A DNA stretch of 61,604 nucleotides from Streptomyces longispororuber (GTDB lineage Bacteria > Actinomycetota > Actinomycetes > Streptomycetales > Streptomycetaceae). Each line of letters begins with the position of its first letter. The stretch's first letter is position 1. Shown in pieces: positions 45,314-53,946 of this stretch. The stretch covers positions 1-61,604 of the forward strand of contig NZ_JAMOLN010000034.1 of assembly GCF_024448165.1 (NCBI RefSeq). The letters run 5' to 3'. The translations under genes and the position numbers were made by a program. The notes beneath the pieces were generated by a model. That model was not told the origin of the DNA. It did not search any database and saw only the letters and a list, made by a program, of their open reading frames with translations.

Positions 45314-47047
45314 TCAGCGCAGGAGGCGGCGGGACACGTTGGTCGTGACCAGGTCGAGGAGTTCCTCGCCGCGGCCGGACAGGACGGTGCGGATGGCGTA
45401 GAGGGTGAAGCCCTTGGCTTGCTCCACCGTGACAGCGGGTGGCACGGACAGCTCCTGACGTGCCGTCATGACCTCGACGAGGGCAGGCCCTTCGTGGGCG
45501 AAGGCGCCCTTGAGCGCGTCCTCCAGGTCACCGGGCCGCTCGACGCGGCGTGACCACAGGCCGACCGCGGCGGCGACCTCGGCGAGCTGCGGATTGTCCA
45601 GCTCGGTCGCGTAGTTGACGATGCCGGCGGCCTTCATCTCCAGCTCGACGAAGTTCAGGGAGCCGTTGTTGAAGACCACGATCTTGGCGGGCAGGCGGTT
45701 CTGCCGCAGCGTGAACAGTTCGCCGAGCAGCATGGTGAGCCCGCCGTCGCCGGACAGCGAGACGACCTGGCGGCCCGGGTACGCGGCCTGTGCGCCCACG
45801 GCGTGCGGCAGGCCGCCCGCCATCGTGCCGTGGTTGAACGAACCGATCAGCCGCCGCCGTCCGTTGAACGTGAGATAGCGGGCCGCCCACACCACCGGGG
45901 AGCCGACGTCCACGGTGAAGACGGCGTCGTCGGCTGCGAGGCGGTCGATGGTGCTCGCCACGAACTGCGGGTGGATCGGGGTGCGTTCGCGGTCGTTGAC
46001 GGCGAGCGAGTCGAGTGATCTGCGGGTACGGGCGTAGTGCGCGAGGGCGTCGTCGAGGTGCCCCCGCGCGCTCTTGACGGACAGCAGCGGCAGCAGCGCG
46101 GGCAGGGTGTCGCGGACGCTGCCGACCAGCGGCAGGTCGACGTGGGTGCGGCGGCCGATCTGCTCGCCGCGGACGTCGAGCTGGATGACCTTCGCGCCCT
46201 GCGGATAGAACTGCCGGTAGGGGAAGTCGGTGCCCAGCATCAGCAGGGTGTCGGCCTCCTCGATCGCCTTGTAGCCGGAGGCGAAGCCGAGCAGGCCGGT
46301 CATGCCGACGTCGTACGGGTTGTCGTACTCGACGTACTCCTTGCCGCGCAGGGCGTGCACGACGGGTGCCTTGAGGGTCTCGGCAAGCCGGACCAGGTCG
46401 ACGTGGGCCCCGGCCGCGCCGGCGCCCGCCAGGATCGTCACCCGCCGCGCGTCGTTCAGCAGCGCGGCGGCCTCGCGCAGGGCCTCGTCGTCCGGGCGGA
46501 CGACGGTGCGGGCCGGGCGCACCACCGTGGGGGCCAGGTCGCGGGGGGTCTTGCCGAGGAAGATCTCGCCGGGGACGACGACGACCGCCACTCCCCTGCG
46601 TTCGACGGCCGCGCGCATCGCCGTCTCCAGGACGCGGGGGCCGTGCTCGGGGCTTGTGACGACCTCCGCGTAGACGCTGCAGTCGGCGAACAGCTCCTGC
46701 GGGCGGGTCTCCTGGAAGTAGCCGGAGCCGATCTCGCTGCCCGGGATCTGGGCGGCGATGGCAAGCACGGGGACGCGGCTGCGCTGGGCGTCGAAGAGGC
46801 CGTTGATCAGGTGCAGGTTGCCGGGGCCGCAGCTGCCGACGCAGACGGTGAGGTCTCCGGTCAGTCCGGCCTCGGCCGCCGCCGCGAGGGCGGCGCTCTC
46901 CTCGTGCCGCACATGGACCCAGTCGACGTCCTCCTCCCGGCGGATGGCGTCCGTCAGGCCGTTGAGCGAGTCACCCGGCAGGCCGTACAGACGGCGCACC
47001 CCGGATGCCTTGAGCGAGGCGATGACGTGTTCGGCGAAGGTGGACAT
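45314..47047 (-). CDS. poxB: Thiamine-pyrophosphate enzyme, pyruvate dehydrogenase (quinone)/PoxB-like
   Basis: A 577-residue protein of the acetolactate-synthase/pyruvate-oxidase family. N-terminal TPP domain with GLPGDSLNGL and RHEES (TPP-activating Glu), central FAD/DHS-like domain with LAGAGAAGAH, and C-terminal TPP motif GDGGLTMLLGELFT ... VVFNNGSLN. Length and order fit PoxB, which decarboxylates pyruvate to acetate and passes electrons to the quinone pool at the membrane; acetolactate-type activity cannot be excluded. ATG at 47047. Confidence 0.85.
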   Translation of the reverse strand: MSTFAEHVIASLKASGVRRLYGLPGDSLNGLTDAIRREEDVDWVHVRHEESAALAAAAEAGLTGDLTVCVGSCGPGNLHLINGLFDAQRSRVPVLAIAAQIPGSEIGSGYFQETRPQELFADCSVYAEVVTSPEHGPRVLETAMRAAVERRGVAVVVVPGEIFLGKTPRDLAPTVVRPARTVVRPDDEALREAAALLNDARRVTILAGAGAAGAHVDLVRLAETLKAPVVHALRGKEYVEYDNPYDVGMTGLLGFASGYKAIEEADTLLMLGTDFPYRQFYPQGAKVIQLDVRGEQIGRRTHVDLPLVGSVRDTLPALLPLLSVKSARGHLDDALAHYARTRRSLDSLAVNDRERTPIHPQFVASTIDRLAADDAVFTVDVGSPVVWAARYLTFNGRRRLIGSFNHGTMAGGLPHAVGAQAAYPGRQVVSLSGDGGLTMLLGELFTLRQNRLPAKIVVFNNGSLNFVELEMKAAGIVNYATELDNPQLAEVAAAVGLWSRRVERPGDLEDALKGAFAHEGPALVEVMTARQELSVPPAVTVEQAKGFTLYAIRTVLSGRGEELLDLVTTNVSRRLLR

Positions 47048-47284
47048 ACGGAGGGCCTCTCGTCGGTCGTGGGCGCTGCGCGGGCGGAGGGGGAACCGCT
47101 CGGGCGGAGGCGGCCCGTACACCGGGACTCACCTCGGCCGAGGAGCGCCCGACCAGTTTCGTCCGGCCGTCGACGCACACACATCCGTCGAATGACTGCG
47201 TGCCAGGAATCCGGGTGTTCTGCGCGTGTGAGTCGGACGACTGTACGCGTCCGGCACCGCCTTGCCGGCCGCAGGACACGGAGG

Positions 47285-47464
47285 TCACAGCACGGCCCCG
47301 AGGAACGTGACGGCCGCCAACTGGCGTGCCTTTCGGGCGTATTCCTCCGCCTCCCGGGGCTGCTCCCGACGGTCGTTGCAGTTCACCCGCCGGTGCAGCT
47401 CCTCCATGGCCTGCTGCTCCTTGCTCAGCGGTCCGGCGAAAAGGGGGTACCGGATCGTGTTCAT
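47285..47464 (-). CDS. Small hypothetical protein
   Basis: A 59-residue protein (MNTIRYPLFAGPLSKEQQAMEELHRRVNCND ... ARQLAAVTFLGAVL), charged and helical with a hydrophobic C-terminal tail. ATG at 47464 has GGGAG 7 nt upstream. I do not recognise it. A clear palindrome (47533-47551) precedes it, which suggests regulated expression. Confidence 0.55.
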   Translation of the reverse strand: MNTIRYPLFAGPLSKEQQAMEELHRRVNCNDRREQPREAEEYARKARQLAAVTFLGAVL

Positions 47465-47532
47465 GGTTCTGCTCCCGTCGGCAGGACGTGTGAGTGCACC
47501 GTGGCACATGAGTAAGACTGAACCCACACACG

Positions 47533-47551
47533 TAACCTGTCAAGCAGGTTA
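47533..47551. promoter_or_regulatory. Palindromic operator TAACCTG-N5-CAGGTTA
   Basis: A perfect 7-5-7 inverted repeat between the TetR stop and the small gene's start. A related element (16 of 19 bases identical over ACCTG...GGTTATG) lies at 57303-57321 upstream of the molybdopterin oxidoreductase gene. The TetR protein at 47589 is a candidate ligand. Confidence 0.7.
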
Positions 47552-47588
47552 TGTTCTTGATGTTGCGCGGCGCGCTGCGGCCGCGGGG

Positions 47589-48254
47589 TCACGGAAGGCG
47601 CAGCAGTCCGATGACGCCGACGTGCAGGGTGCGGCCGAGCCGGGTGGCGAAGTCGACCTTCGTGTCCGCGAGTTCGGGGGTGCGCTGGGCCTCGGCGACG
47701 GCGTCCGACGGGTGGGCGAAGGGCCAGAGCCCGGCGGTGTACACGACGGTCAGGGAGACGAGTTCGCGGGCCGCGTCCGGGGTCAGCGCGGTGATGTGGC
47801 TCCGCAGCAGACCGGCCAGCTCGTCCAGGAGCCGGACGTGGACGAGCTTGAACTCACGGACGGCCTCGGCGGAGATGTTCCGTTCCAGCTCAGGGCCGAG
47901 CGCGCTGAACAGGCCGCACAGCAGGGGCCGTTCCGCCAGGGACCGGGCCACGGTGTCGGTGACCGCGTCGGGAGCGGCGGGCCCGGCGGCGGCCAGGTCC
48001 GCGGACAGTTCCTCGATCCACTGCGCCAGGGACCGGTTGAGCAGTTCGAAGAAGACCGCTTCCCTGGTCTCGAAGTAGCGCACGACGTTGGTCTTCGACA
48101 GCCCGACCCGGCGGCTGAGCTCCCGCAGGCTGATCTCGCCGACCGTCATCTCGCCCAGGAGTTCGGTCGCCGCGTCGAGAATGGCTTGCTTGCGCAGCTC
48201 GCGCTGCTCGGCGCTGCGCGCACGCTGGAAGGCGGCCGGCCGCTCGTCCGTCAT
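47589..48254 (-). CDS. TetR/AcrR-family regulator
   Basis: A 221-residue protein with HTH KQAILDAATELLGEMTVGEISLRELSRRVGLSKTNVVRYFETREAVF. The C-terminal domain is of the type found in proteins annotated TetR_C_17-like (FSALGPELERNISAE, LTVVYTAGLWPFAHPS). The palindrome just after its stop could be its operator for the small gene downstream. Confidence 0.88.
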   Translation of the reverse strand: MTDERPAAFQRARSAEQRELRKQAILDAATELLGEMTVGEISLRELSRRVGLSKTNVVRYFETREAVFFELLNRSLAQWIEELSADLAAAGPAAPDAVTDTVARSLAERPLLCGLFSALGPELERNISAEAVREFKLVHVRLLDELAGLLRSHITALTPDAARELVSLTVVYTAGLWPFAHPSDAVAEAQRTPELADTKVDFATRLGRTLHVGVIGLLRLP

Positions 48255-48400
48255 CGTCGTTTCCCCAGGGAACTGTCCCGCGGCCCGGGTCCGGCGCCGC
48301 CTGCGATCACCCTAAGCCCCGCCGTCACCAAGCCCCGCCCGCGCCGCCGCCGAGGGCGCCTCCCGGCGGGTGTCATACGGCGGGTGCCAGGCCGCGGCTG

Positions 48401-49219
48401 TCACACGGATTCGCTGACGGCCCGCCATTCGGCGTCCTGCGCGGCGAGCCGTTCGGCCATGGCCCCGGCTGCGGCGACGGCGTCCTTGCCCAGGAGGAGG
48501 CGCAGGGGCGGCCGGTCGCTCTCGGCGATGTCGAGCAGGACCTGGGAGATACGGGCCGGGTCGCCGGGCTGCTGTCCGTGCGCGCCGCGGATGCCCTCGA
48601 CAGCGCCCCCGACCACGGCCTCGTAGGGGGCGCTGACCGGCGGGGTGGCCATGGAGGAGCCGGCCCACTCGGTGCGCATGCCGCCCGGCTCGACGACGGT
48701 GACCTTGATGCCGAGGGGGGCGACCTCCTTGGCGAGGACCTCGGAGAAACCGCCGACGGCCCACTTGGCCGCCTGATAGGCGCCCAGGCCCGGGACGCCG
48801 ACGCGTCCACCGACGGAGGAGACCTGGATGATGTGCCCCGAGCCCTGCTCGCGCAGGACCGGAAGGGCGGCCCGGGACACGTTGACGACACCGAAGAGGT
48901 TGGCGTCGATCTGGTCGCGGAAGGTCTGCTCGGTCATGTCCTCGATGGCCGCCATGTCGGCGTAGCCGGCGTTGTTCACGACCACGTCCAGGCGGCCGAA
49001 AGCATCTACGGCGGCCTGCACGGCGCGCCGCGCCGCCTCGGCGTCGGTCACGTCCAGGGTCACCAGCCGGACCCGGTCGCCGTACTGCTCGGCGAGGTCG
49101 TTCAGTGCCTCGGTGCGGCGGGCGGTGGCGACCAGGTTGTGGCCCGCCTCCAGCACGGCCTCGGCGACGGCGCGGCCGAGGCCGCGGGAGCTTCCGGTGA
49201 TCAGCCAGGTCTTGTTCAT
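48401..49219 (-). CDS. SDR-family oxidoreductase
   Basis: A 272-residue SDR: TGSSRGLGRA cofactor motif, LDVTDAEA, NNAGYADM, catalytic Ser in VSSVGGR, Tyr and Lys in YQAAKWA, and VEPGGMRTEW. The subtype (NADP-dependent, GGMRT/GGFRT) is common in actinomycetes and often TetR-controlled. A 52-bp near-perfect palindrome lies just upstream. Substrate unknown. Confidence 0.9.
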   Translation of the reverse strand: MNKTWLITGSSRGLGRAVAEAVLEAGHNLVATARRTEALNDLAEQYGDRVRLVTLDVTDAEAARRAVQAAVDAFGRLDVVVNNAGYADMAAIEDMTEQTFRDQIDANLFGVVNVSRAALPVLREQGSGHIIQVSSVGGRVGVPGLGAYQAAKWAVGGFSEVLAKEVAPLGIKVTVVEPGGMRTEWAGSSMATPPVSAPYEAVVGGAVEGIRGAHGQQPGDPARISQVLLDIAESDRPPLRLLLGKDAVAAAGAMAERLAAQDAEWRAVSESV

Positions 49220-49256
49220 GACGATTCCTCGATTCGGTTCGTCCCCCGCCCCACTT

Positions 49257-49308
49257 AAGAGGCCAGTGGAACTTTACGTTCTCGACGTTAAAGGTCCAGT
49301 GGCCTCTT
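49257..49308. promoter_or_regulatory. 52-bp near-perfect palindrome upstream of the SDR gene
   Basis: The outer arms are AAGAGGCCA and TGGCCTCTT; inside lie mirrored CCAGTGGA/TCCAGTGG and CTTTA/TAAAG blocks around a centre near TTCTCGAC, with only a few mismatches over the whole length. It ends 37 bp before the SDR start. It could bind two regulator dimers and is the probable operator of the SDR promoter. Confidence 0.72.
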
Positions 49309-49420
49309 GTCCAATGCGAAGGGTGTGGTGAGGTGAGGGTCACATGTCATCGAGCGGGCACACGTCAGGTGCGCATCAGGCATGCTTCGGGAATACGTGT
49401 GAGTGAGCGGTCCAGACCTG

Positions 49421-51718
49421 CTAGAGCAGATCCCCGTGACCGCGCGACGCCTCCGCGTTGGCGCGCATCCGCTCCGCGCGCGGGCTGTGGATCGCGCTCA
49501 GCAGGTCGGCCGCACGCAGCCAACTCGCCCGCGCCCCCGCGTGATCGCCCTTCTCCCGCTGTGCGGTCGCGAGGTGGTCGAGCACCTCGGCCTGGTTGTA
49601 GCCGTCGAAGGCCTCTCCGTAGACCCGCAGCGATTCCCGGTAGTCCGCGATCGCGCCGTCGAGCCGGCCGAGGTGCTGGCGGGCGTAGCCCATGGTGTCC
49701 CAGGCGGCCGCCTCGATGCGGAGGTTGCCGTCCCGCTGCAGCAGGGGGACGGCCTCCTCGCACAGGGCGATGGTCTCCTCGTACCGGCCGAGCAGGGCCA
49801 GGTACCAGGCCACCGCGTTCATCTCACGGGCCGTGGACCGGTCGTCGCCCAGCGTCCGGTAGATCTCCAGCGCCCTGCGGGCATGGTGCAGGGCCTCTTC
49901 GTGGCGCTTCTGACGGCCACGGACCCAGCCGACGGTCCGTTCGGCGAAGGCCCGCTCCACCGGGCCGATCCGGTCCAGCTGGCCGAGCATCAGCTCGACG
50001 TACCGGTCCGCCTCGTCGGTCCGCCCCGTCTCCGCCAGCGCGCGGGCGAGGGCCGCGGCGTTGCGGACGACGGCGGCCGGCTCGTCCAGCCGCTGCGCGG
50101 CGTCCAGGCCGATGCGCTTGGTCGCGATCTCCTCGCTCCAGCGCCCCATGACGGAGTAGTAGCCCACCCAGTCCTGCGTGAGGGTCATGCCGATGCGCAG
50201 CAGCCGCGGATCGTTCATGGAGCGCAGGGCCGACGAGACGGACGTCTCCTCCTGGCGGAACCAGTCCAGCGCCTCCTCCCGGGTGCCGAGCGCGACGCTC
50301 ACCACGCCCTCGGCCGGAGGCACGGCCTCCGCCGTGGAGGCGGGCCCCAGGAAGCGGTTGGCGATGTCGGCGTTGTGGCGCAGGTAGTCCAGCAGCCGGA
50401 TCCGGGCGGCGAGGCCGTCGTCCTTCTCCTGCTCGACGAGTTCGACGCCGTAGGCCCGGACGAGGTCGTGCAGCACGTGGCGGCCCTCCGCGTCCCGCGA
50501 CAGCAGGTTGACGGCGCTCAGCTGCCGCAGCATCCGGCGGGCCTCCCGCATGCCGACACCGGCGAGCGAGGCGGCCGCCTCCGCCGACACCGACGGGCCG
50601 GGGTGCAGGGCCAGGTGCCGGAAGAAGACGGCCGTCTCCGGCGGCAGGGTCCGGTACGACCACGAGAACACGGCCCGGACGTCGCTGCGCCGGGCGCCGG
50701 CCGACAGGGCGTCAAGGAGCGGTCCGGTCCCGCGCAGCTCCCGTACGACCGTCCGGAGCGGGAGCTGCGGTGTCGCGCTGACCTGGGCGGCGACGATCGC
50801 GACCGCCAGGGCGAGGTGTCCGCACCGTTCCACCAGTGCCGCGGCCGCCTCGGGTTCCGCGCGGCAGCGCTCCTCGCCGATCCTCGCGGCGAGCGCGGAC
50901 AGCGCCTCCTCGCGCGTCCACACGTCAAGGCCCACCGGCGTCGCGCCCTCCACGGCGACCAGGCCGGAGAGCTGGCTGCGCGACGTGACCACGGTCAGGC
51001 ATCCGGTCGAGGCCGGCAGCAGCGGTCTGACCTGCTCCTCGTCGCGCGCGTTGTCCAGCACGACGATCAGCCGCCGGGACGCCGTCCGCTCCCGGAAGAG
51101 GGCGCTGCGCTCCTCGGTGCCGCGCGGCATGTCGAGGTCCGACACCCCCAGGGCGGCGAGGAACCCGCCCAGGGCCTCGGCCGGGTCCATGGGCCGGGTC
51201 GCGTCCTCGAAGCCGCGCAGGTTCACGTACAGCTGCCCGTCCGGGAACCGGTCCGCGACCTGGTGCGCCCAGTGCACGGCCAGCGTCGTCTTGCCCACGC
51301 CCGCCATCCCGCCGATCACGGCGACGACGACGTGTCCGCCTTCCGCGCGGGCGGCCTGTGCGGTGAGCCCGTACGCCGTCGCCAGCGCGTCGGTACGGCC
51401 GCGGAACGCCGCCAGGCCGGGCGGCAGTTGCCGCGGCACCCGTCCGGCGCTGCGTCCGGCACGGCGGGCGGACGCCTCGACGAACCGGCGCCGCTCGTCC
51501 TCGTCCAGGTCCAGGGCGTCCATCAGCTCGCTGAGCGTCGCCTGCCGCGGCAGGCTCTGTCCCCGCTCCATGTCGCTGATCGCGCGGACGCTCACGCCGG
51601 AGGTCTCCGCGAGGCTCTCCAGGGTCAGCAGGGAGCGCTGCCGTGCCGCCCGCAGCAGCCGGCCGAATTCCGCCCTGCCCACACCCGCCCCCCGGCGCAC
51701 CCGTTCTGGAACGACCAT
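49421..51718 (-). CDS. XRE-NB-ARC-TPR regulator, copy 2
   Basis: A 765-residue protein with the same order as the one at 36784-39036: XRE HTH (RQRSLLTLESLAETSGVSVRAISDMERG), NB-ARC with P-loop GGMAGVGKTTLAVHWAH, FSWSYRTL winged-helix part, and TPR-like repeats to the end. Long stretches are nearly identical between the two (for example HQVADRFPDGQLYVNLRGFE). ATG at 51718 is chosen because upstream sequence is non-coding in character; no clear ribosome site precedes it. Likely a paralogous STAND regulator answering a different signal. Confidence 0.88.
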   Translation of the reverse strand: MVVPERVRRGAGVGRAEFGRLLRAARQRSLLTLESLAETSGVSVRAISDMERGQSLPRQATLSELMDALDLDEDERRRFVEASARRAGRSAGRVPRQLPPGLAAFRGRTDALATAYGLTAQAARAEGGHVVVAVIGGMAGVGKTTLAVHWAHQVADRFPDGQLYVNLRGFEDATRPMDPAEALGGFLAALGVSDLDMPRGTEERSALFRERTASRRLIVVLDNARDEEQVRPLLPASTGCLTVVTSRSQLSGLVAVEGATPVGLDVWTREEALSALAARIGEERCRAEPEAAAALVERCGHLALAVAIVAAQVSATPQLPLRTVVRELRGTGPLLDALSAGARRSDVRAVFSWSYRTLPPETAVFFRHLALHPGPSVSAEAAASLAGVGMREARRMLRQLSAVNLLSRDAEGRHVLHDLVRAYGVELVEQEKDDGLAARIRLLDYLRHNADIANRFLGPASTAEAVPPAEGVVSVALGTREEALDWFRQEETSVSSALRSMNDPRLLRIGMTLTQDWVGYYSVMGRWSEEIATKRIGLDAAQRLDEPAAVVRNAAALARALAETGRTDEADRYVELMLGQLDRIGPVERAFAERTVGWVRGRQKRHEEALHHARRALEIYRTLGDDRSTAREMNAVAWYLALLGRYEETIALCEEAVPLLQRDGNLRIEAAAWDTMGYARQHLGRLDGAIADYRESLRVYGEAFDGYNQAEVLDHLATAQREKGDHAGARASWLRAADLLSAIHSPRAERMRANAEASRGHGDLL

Positions 51719-51943
51719 TAAAGCAAGGGGAGGGCCGGGGGCCCGCAGCCGTGCCCCCTTCGCCGCCGGTGACGCGGGACGGACCGTGGATGTCACGAAG
51801 CGGCCGGTGCCCGCCCCCGGGTGCACGTGCATCGCGCGTGCCCCTGCGGCACGTCCGTGCGCGGGTGGGGCGGATGAACCTTCGGCGGATCCGGCACGTT
51901 GTCAGGACGACCGCCGAGTCTGACGAGAGGTTTGGGACATTTC

Positions 51944-53221
51944 GTGAGCCCCCACCAGGACGCACCGGACCAGGACGCACCGGACCAGGACGCACCGGAT
52001 CAGGACTCCCCGTACCGGGACGGCCGGGTGGTCATCGATTCCGCCTTCAAGGCCGACGCCCCGGCTCGCTACGCCCGGTTGCGCGGGCTCGGCCCCATCC
52101 ATCCGGCCGAGTTCCACCTCGGCCTGCGGGGCTGGGTGGTGGTCGGTCACGACCTGGCCCGGGAGGCGCTGGCCCATCCCGCGCTGCTCAAGGACGCCAC
52201 GCCCGCCGCCGATGCCCTGGCCGCAGCGGGCTACGTACTGAACCGGCCCTCGGTCGGACTCGGCGCCCAGATGATGGAGGCCGACCCGCCCGAGCACACC
52301 CGGCTGCGCCGGCTGGCCTCCGCGGCCTTCACCCCGCGCCGCACCGCCGAACTGGCCCCGCGCATCGAGCAGATCGCCCACGGTCTGATCGACGCGCTGC
52401 CGCCCGCGGGCGAGACCGACCTCGTGGAGGCGTTCAACGCCCCGCTGCCGGCCACGGTCATCGCCGACCTCCTCGGCATTCCCGAGGAGCACCACCTGGA
52501 CTTCCGCCGCTGGTCGTCCCAGGCGCTCCAGGTGGCCTCGCCGGAACACCGCACGGCGCTGGCCGGGCTGCACGCGCTGCTGGCCGGCCTGGTCGCGGAC
52601 AAGCGCCGCGTCCCGCAGGACGACCTGCTGTCGGCGCTGGTCGCCGTGCGCGACGAGGAGGACGGCCGGCTCACCGAGGAGGAACTCGTGGGCACGGCGC
52701 TGATGTTGGTCGTCGCCGGCCACGAGAGCAGCGTGAACCTGCTGGGCAACGCCGTGCTGTCCCTGCTCCAACACCCCGATCAGCTACGGCTGTTGCGCGA
52801 GCGGCCCGAACTGATGCCGGGCGCGGTGGAGGAGTTCCTGCGGCACGACACCTCCGTCGAACGCTCCACCAACCGCTACGCGGCCGAGGACATCGAACTG
52901 GGCGGGGTGGCGATCCCCCGCGGCGGCATGGTCGTCGTCGCGCTCGGTGCGGCCGGCCGCGACGCCCCACAGGCCGACGGCGGCGACCCGGCCGTGCTCG
53001 ACGTGGCCAGGCCGGGCGCCCGTCATCTGGCCTTCGGGCACGGCATCCATCACTGCCTGGGCGCCCCGCTCGCCCGCCTGGAGGCCACCGTCGCCCTGCG
53101 CACCCTGCTCGCCCGGGTCCCCGAACTCGAACTCGCCGTCCCCGCAAGCTCGTTGGAGTGGATCGGGTCCGGCATCATCCGCGGGGTGCTGTCCCTGCCC
53201 GTGCGCTACCGCGTCGGCTGA
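51944..53221 (+). CDS. Cytochrome P450 C
   Basis: A 425-residue P450: heme loop FGHGIHHCLGAPLAR (Cys371), I-helix VVAGHESSVN, ExxR as EEFLR. It resembles CYP107/CYP105-like actinomycete P450s with broad substrates. GTG at 51944 is the likely start. The N-terminus carries a DAPDQ repeat encoded by three tandem 15-bp units (51954-51998). No ferredoxin or partner pathway is adjacent, so its substrate is unknown. Confidence 0.9.
   Translation: MSPHQDAPDQDAPDQDAPDQDSPYRDGRVVIDSAFKADAPARYARLRGLGPIHPAEFHLGLRGWVVVGHDLAREALAHPALLKDATPAADALAAAGYVLNRPSVGLGAQMMEADPPEHTRLRRLASAAFTPRRTAELAPRIEQIAHGLIDALPPAGETDLVEAFNAPLPATVIADLLGIPEEHHLDFRRWSSQALQVASPEHRTALAGLHALLAGLVADKRRVPQDDLLSALVAVRDEEDGRLTEEELVGTALMLVVAGHESSVNLLGNAVLSLLQHPDQLRLLRERPELMPGAVEEFLRHDTSVERSTNRYAAEDIELGGVAIPRGGMVVVALGAAGRDAPQADGGDPAVLDVARPGARHLAFGHGIHHCLGAPLARLEATVALRTLLARVPELELAVPASSLEWIGSGIIRGVLSLPVRYRVG
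51954..51998. repeat. Three tandem 15-bp repeats in the P450 C N-terminus
   Basis: ACCAGGACGCACCGG occurs three times without change, followed by a partial unit, encoding repeated Asp-Ala-Pro-Asp-Gln. The in-frame period suggests that copy number may vary between strains. Confidence 0.8.
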
Positions 53222-53241
53222 CCTGCGCCCACGAACGACGA

Positions 53242-53284
53242 GAACGCTCCGGCCCGCGCCTCGAAGGCGCGGGCGGGAGCGTTC
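53242..53284. terminator. Bidirectional terminator
   Basis: Two 9-bp stem blocks (GAACGCTCC/GGAGCGTTC and GCCCGCGCC/GGCGCGGGC) separated by a single G-G mismatch, with a TCGAA loop. It lies between the converging P450 C and membrane-protein genes. Confidence 0.85.
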
Positions 53285-53303
53285 GTCTGCGCGGGTACGC
53301 CCG

Positions 53304-53903
53304 TCAGACGGTCCGCGTCCGCAGCTGGCGCGACTTCCAGCCCAGCAGCAGGGCCTGGAGGATGAACCACACGCCGCCGCCGGTGGCGTACACCGACAGG
53401 ACGTCGAGCGAGGGGTGGTCGCCCGCGGCCTGGATGTTGTAGGTGATGCCGACGAGGAAGGACAGGCCGCCCGAGATCAGGGTCGGCCACTGCTTGCCGT
53501 ACTCGGGGCCGCGCCGCCGCCATCCGACGATCACCTGGGCGGCACCGGAGACCACGGCCCAGACGCCGAACACGTGGAGCACCGGTGCCACGCCGCCGGC
53601 GCCCGCGATGCCGAGCGCGACGGCGGCCAGCGTGCTGAGCGCCCCGTTGAACGCGGTGACGCGGCGCTCGGCGCCGTCGGGGGTGGCACGGTGGTCGAGC
53701 AGCGAGGACACCGCGTCGATCAGCGGGTAGACGACCAGCAGCGTGACGGCCGGCGCGTCGACGTCCTCGTGGAGCGCGGCGAACGCCAGGGCCCACGCCA
53801 CGGCGAGGACGCCGCGGCTCAGGTACAGCTTCACCAGGGAGGAACGTTCGCCCGCGGCAGCCTGGTTGGTCGTCGGGGTCGATGTCGCCGTCTGGGTGCT
53901 CAT
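53304..53903 (-). CDS. DUF308-like multi-spanning membrane protein
   Basis: A 199-residue protein with about six hydrophobic helices, beginning after a Ser/Thr-rich cytoplasmic tail of about 22 residues (LYLSRGVLAVAWALAFAAL, VTLLVVYPLIDAVSSLLD, LSTLAAVALGIAGAGGVA, VFGVWAVVSGAAQVIVGW, and two more). The helix-pair pattern recalls HdeD/DUF308 proteins of unknown function. ATG 53903. Confidence 0.65.
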   Translation of the reverse strand: MSTQTATSTPTTNQAAAGERSSLVKLYLSRGVLAVAWALAFAALHEDVDAPAVTLLVVYPLIDAVSSLLDHRATPDGAERRVTAFNGALSTLAAVALGIAGAGGVAPVLHVFGVWAVVSGAAQVIVGWRRRGPEYGKQWPTLISGGLSFLVGITYNIQAAGDHPSLDVLSVYATGGGVWFILQALLLGWKSRQLRTRTV

Positions 53904-53946
53904 GTCGGTTCGGCCTTTCTCAGGTCAGGGGTTGTCGTCGGCCCGG

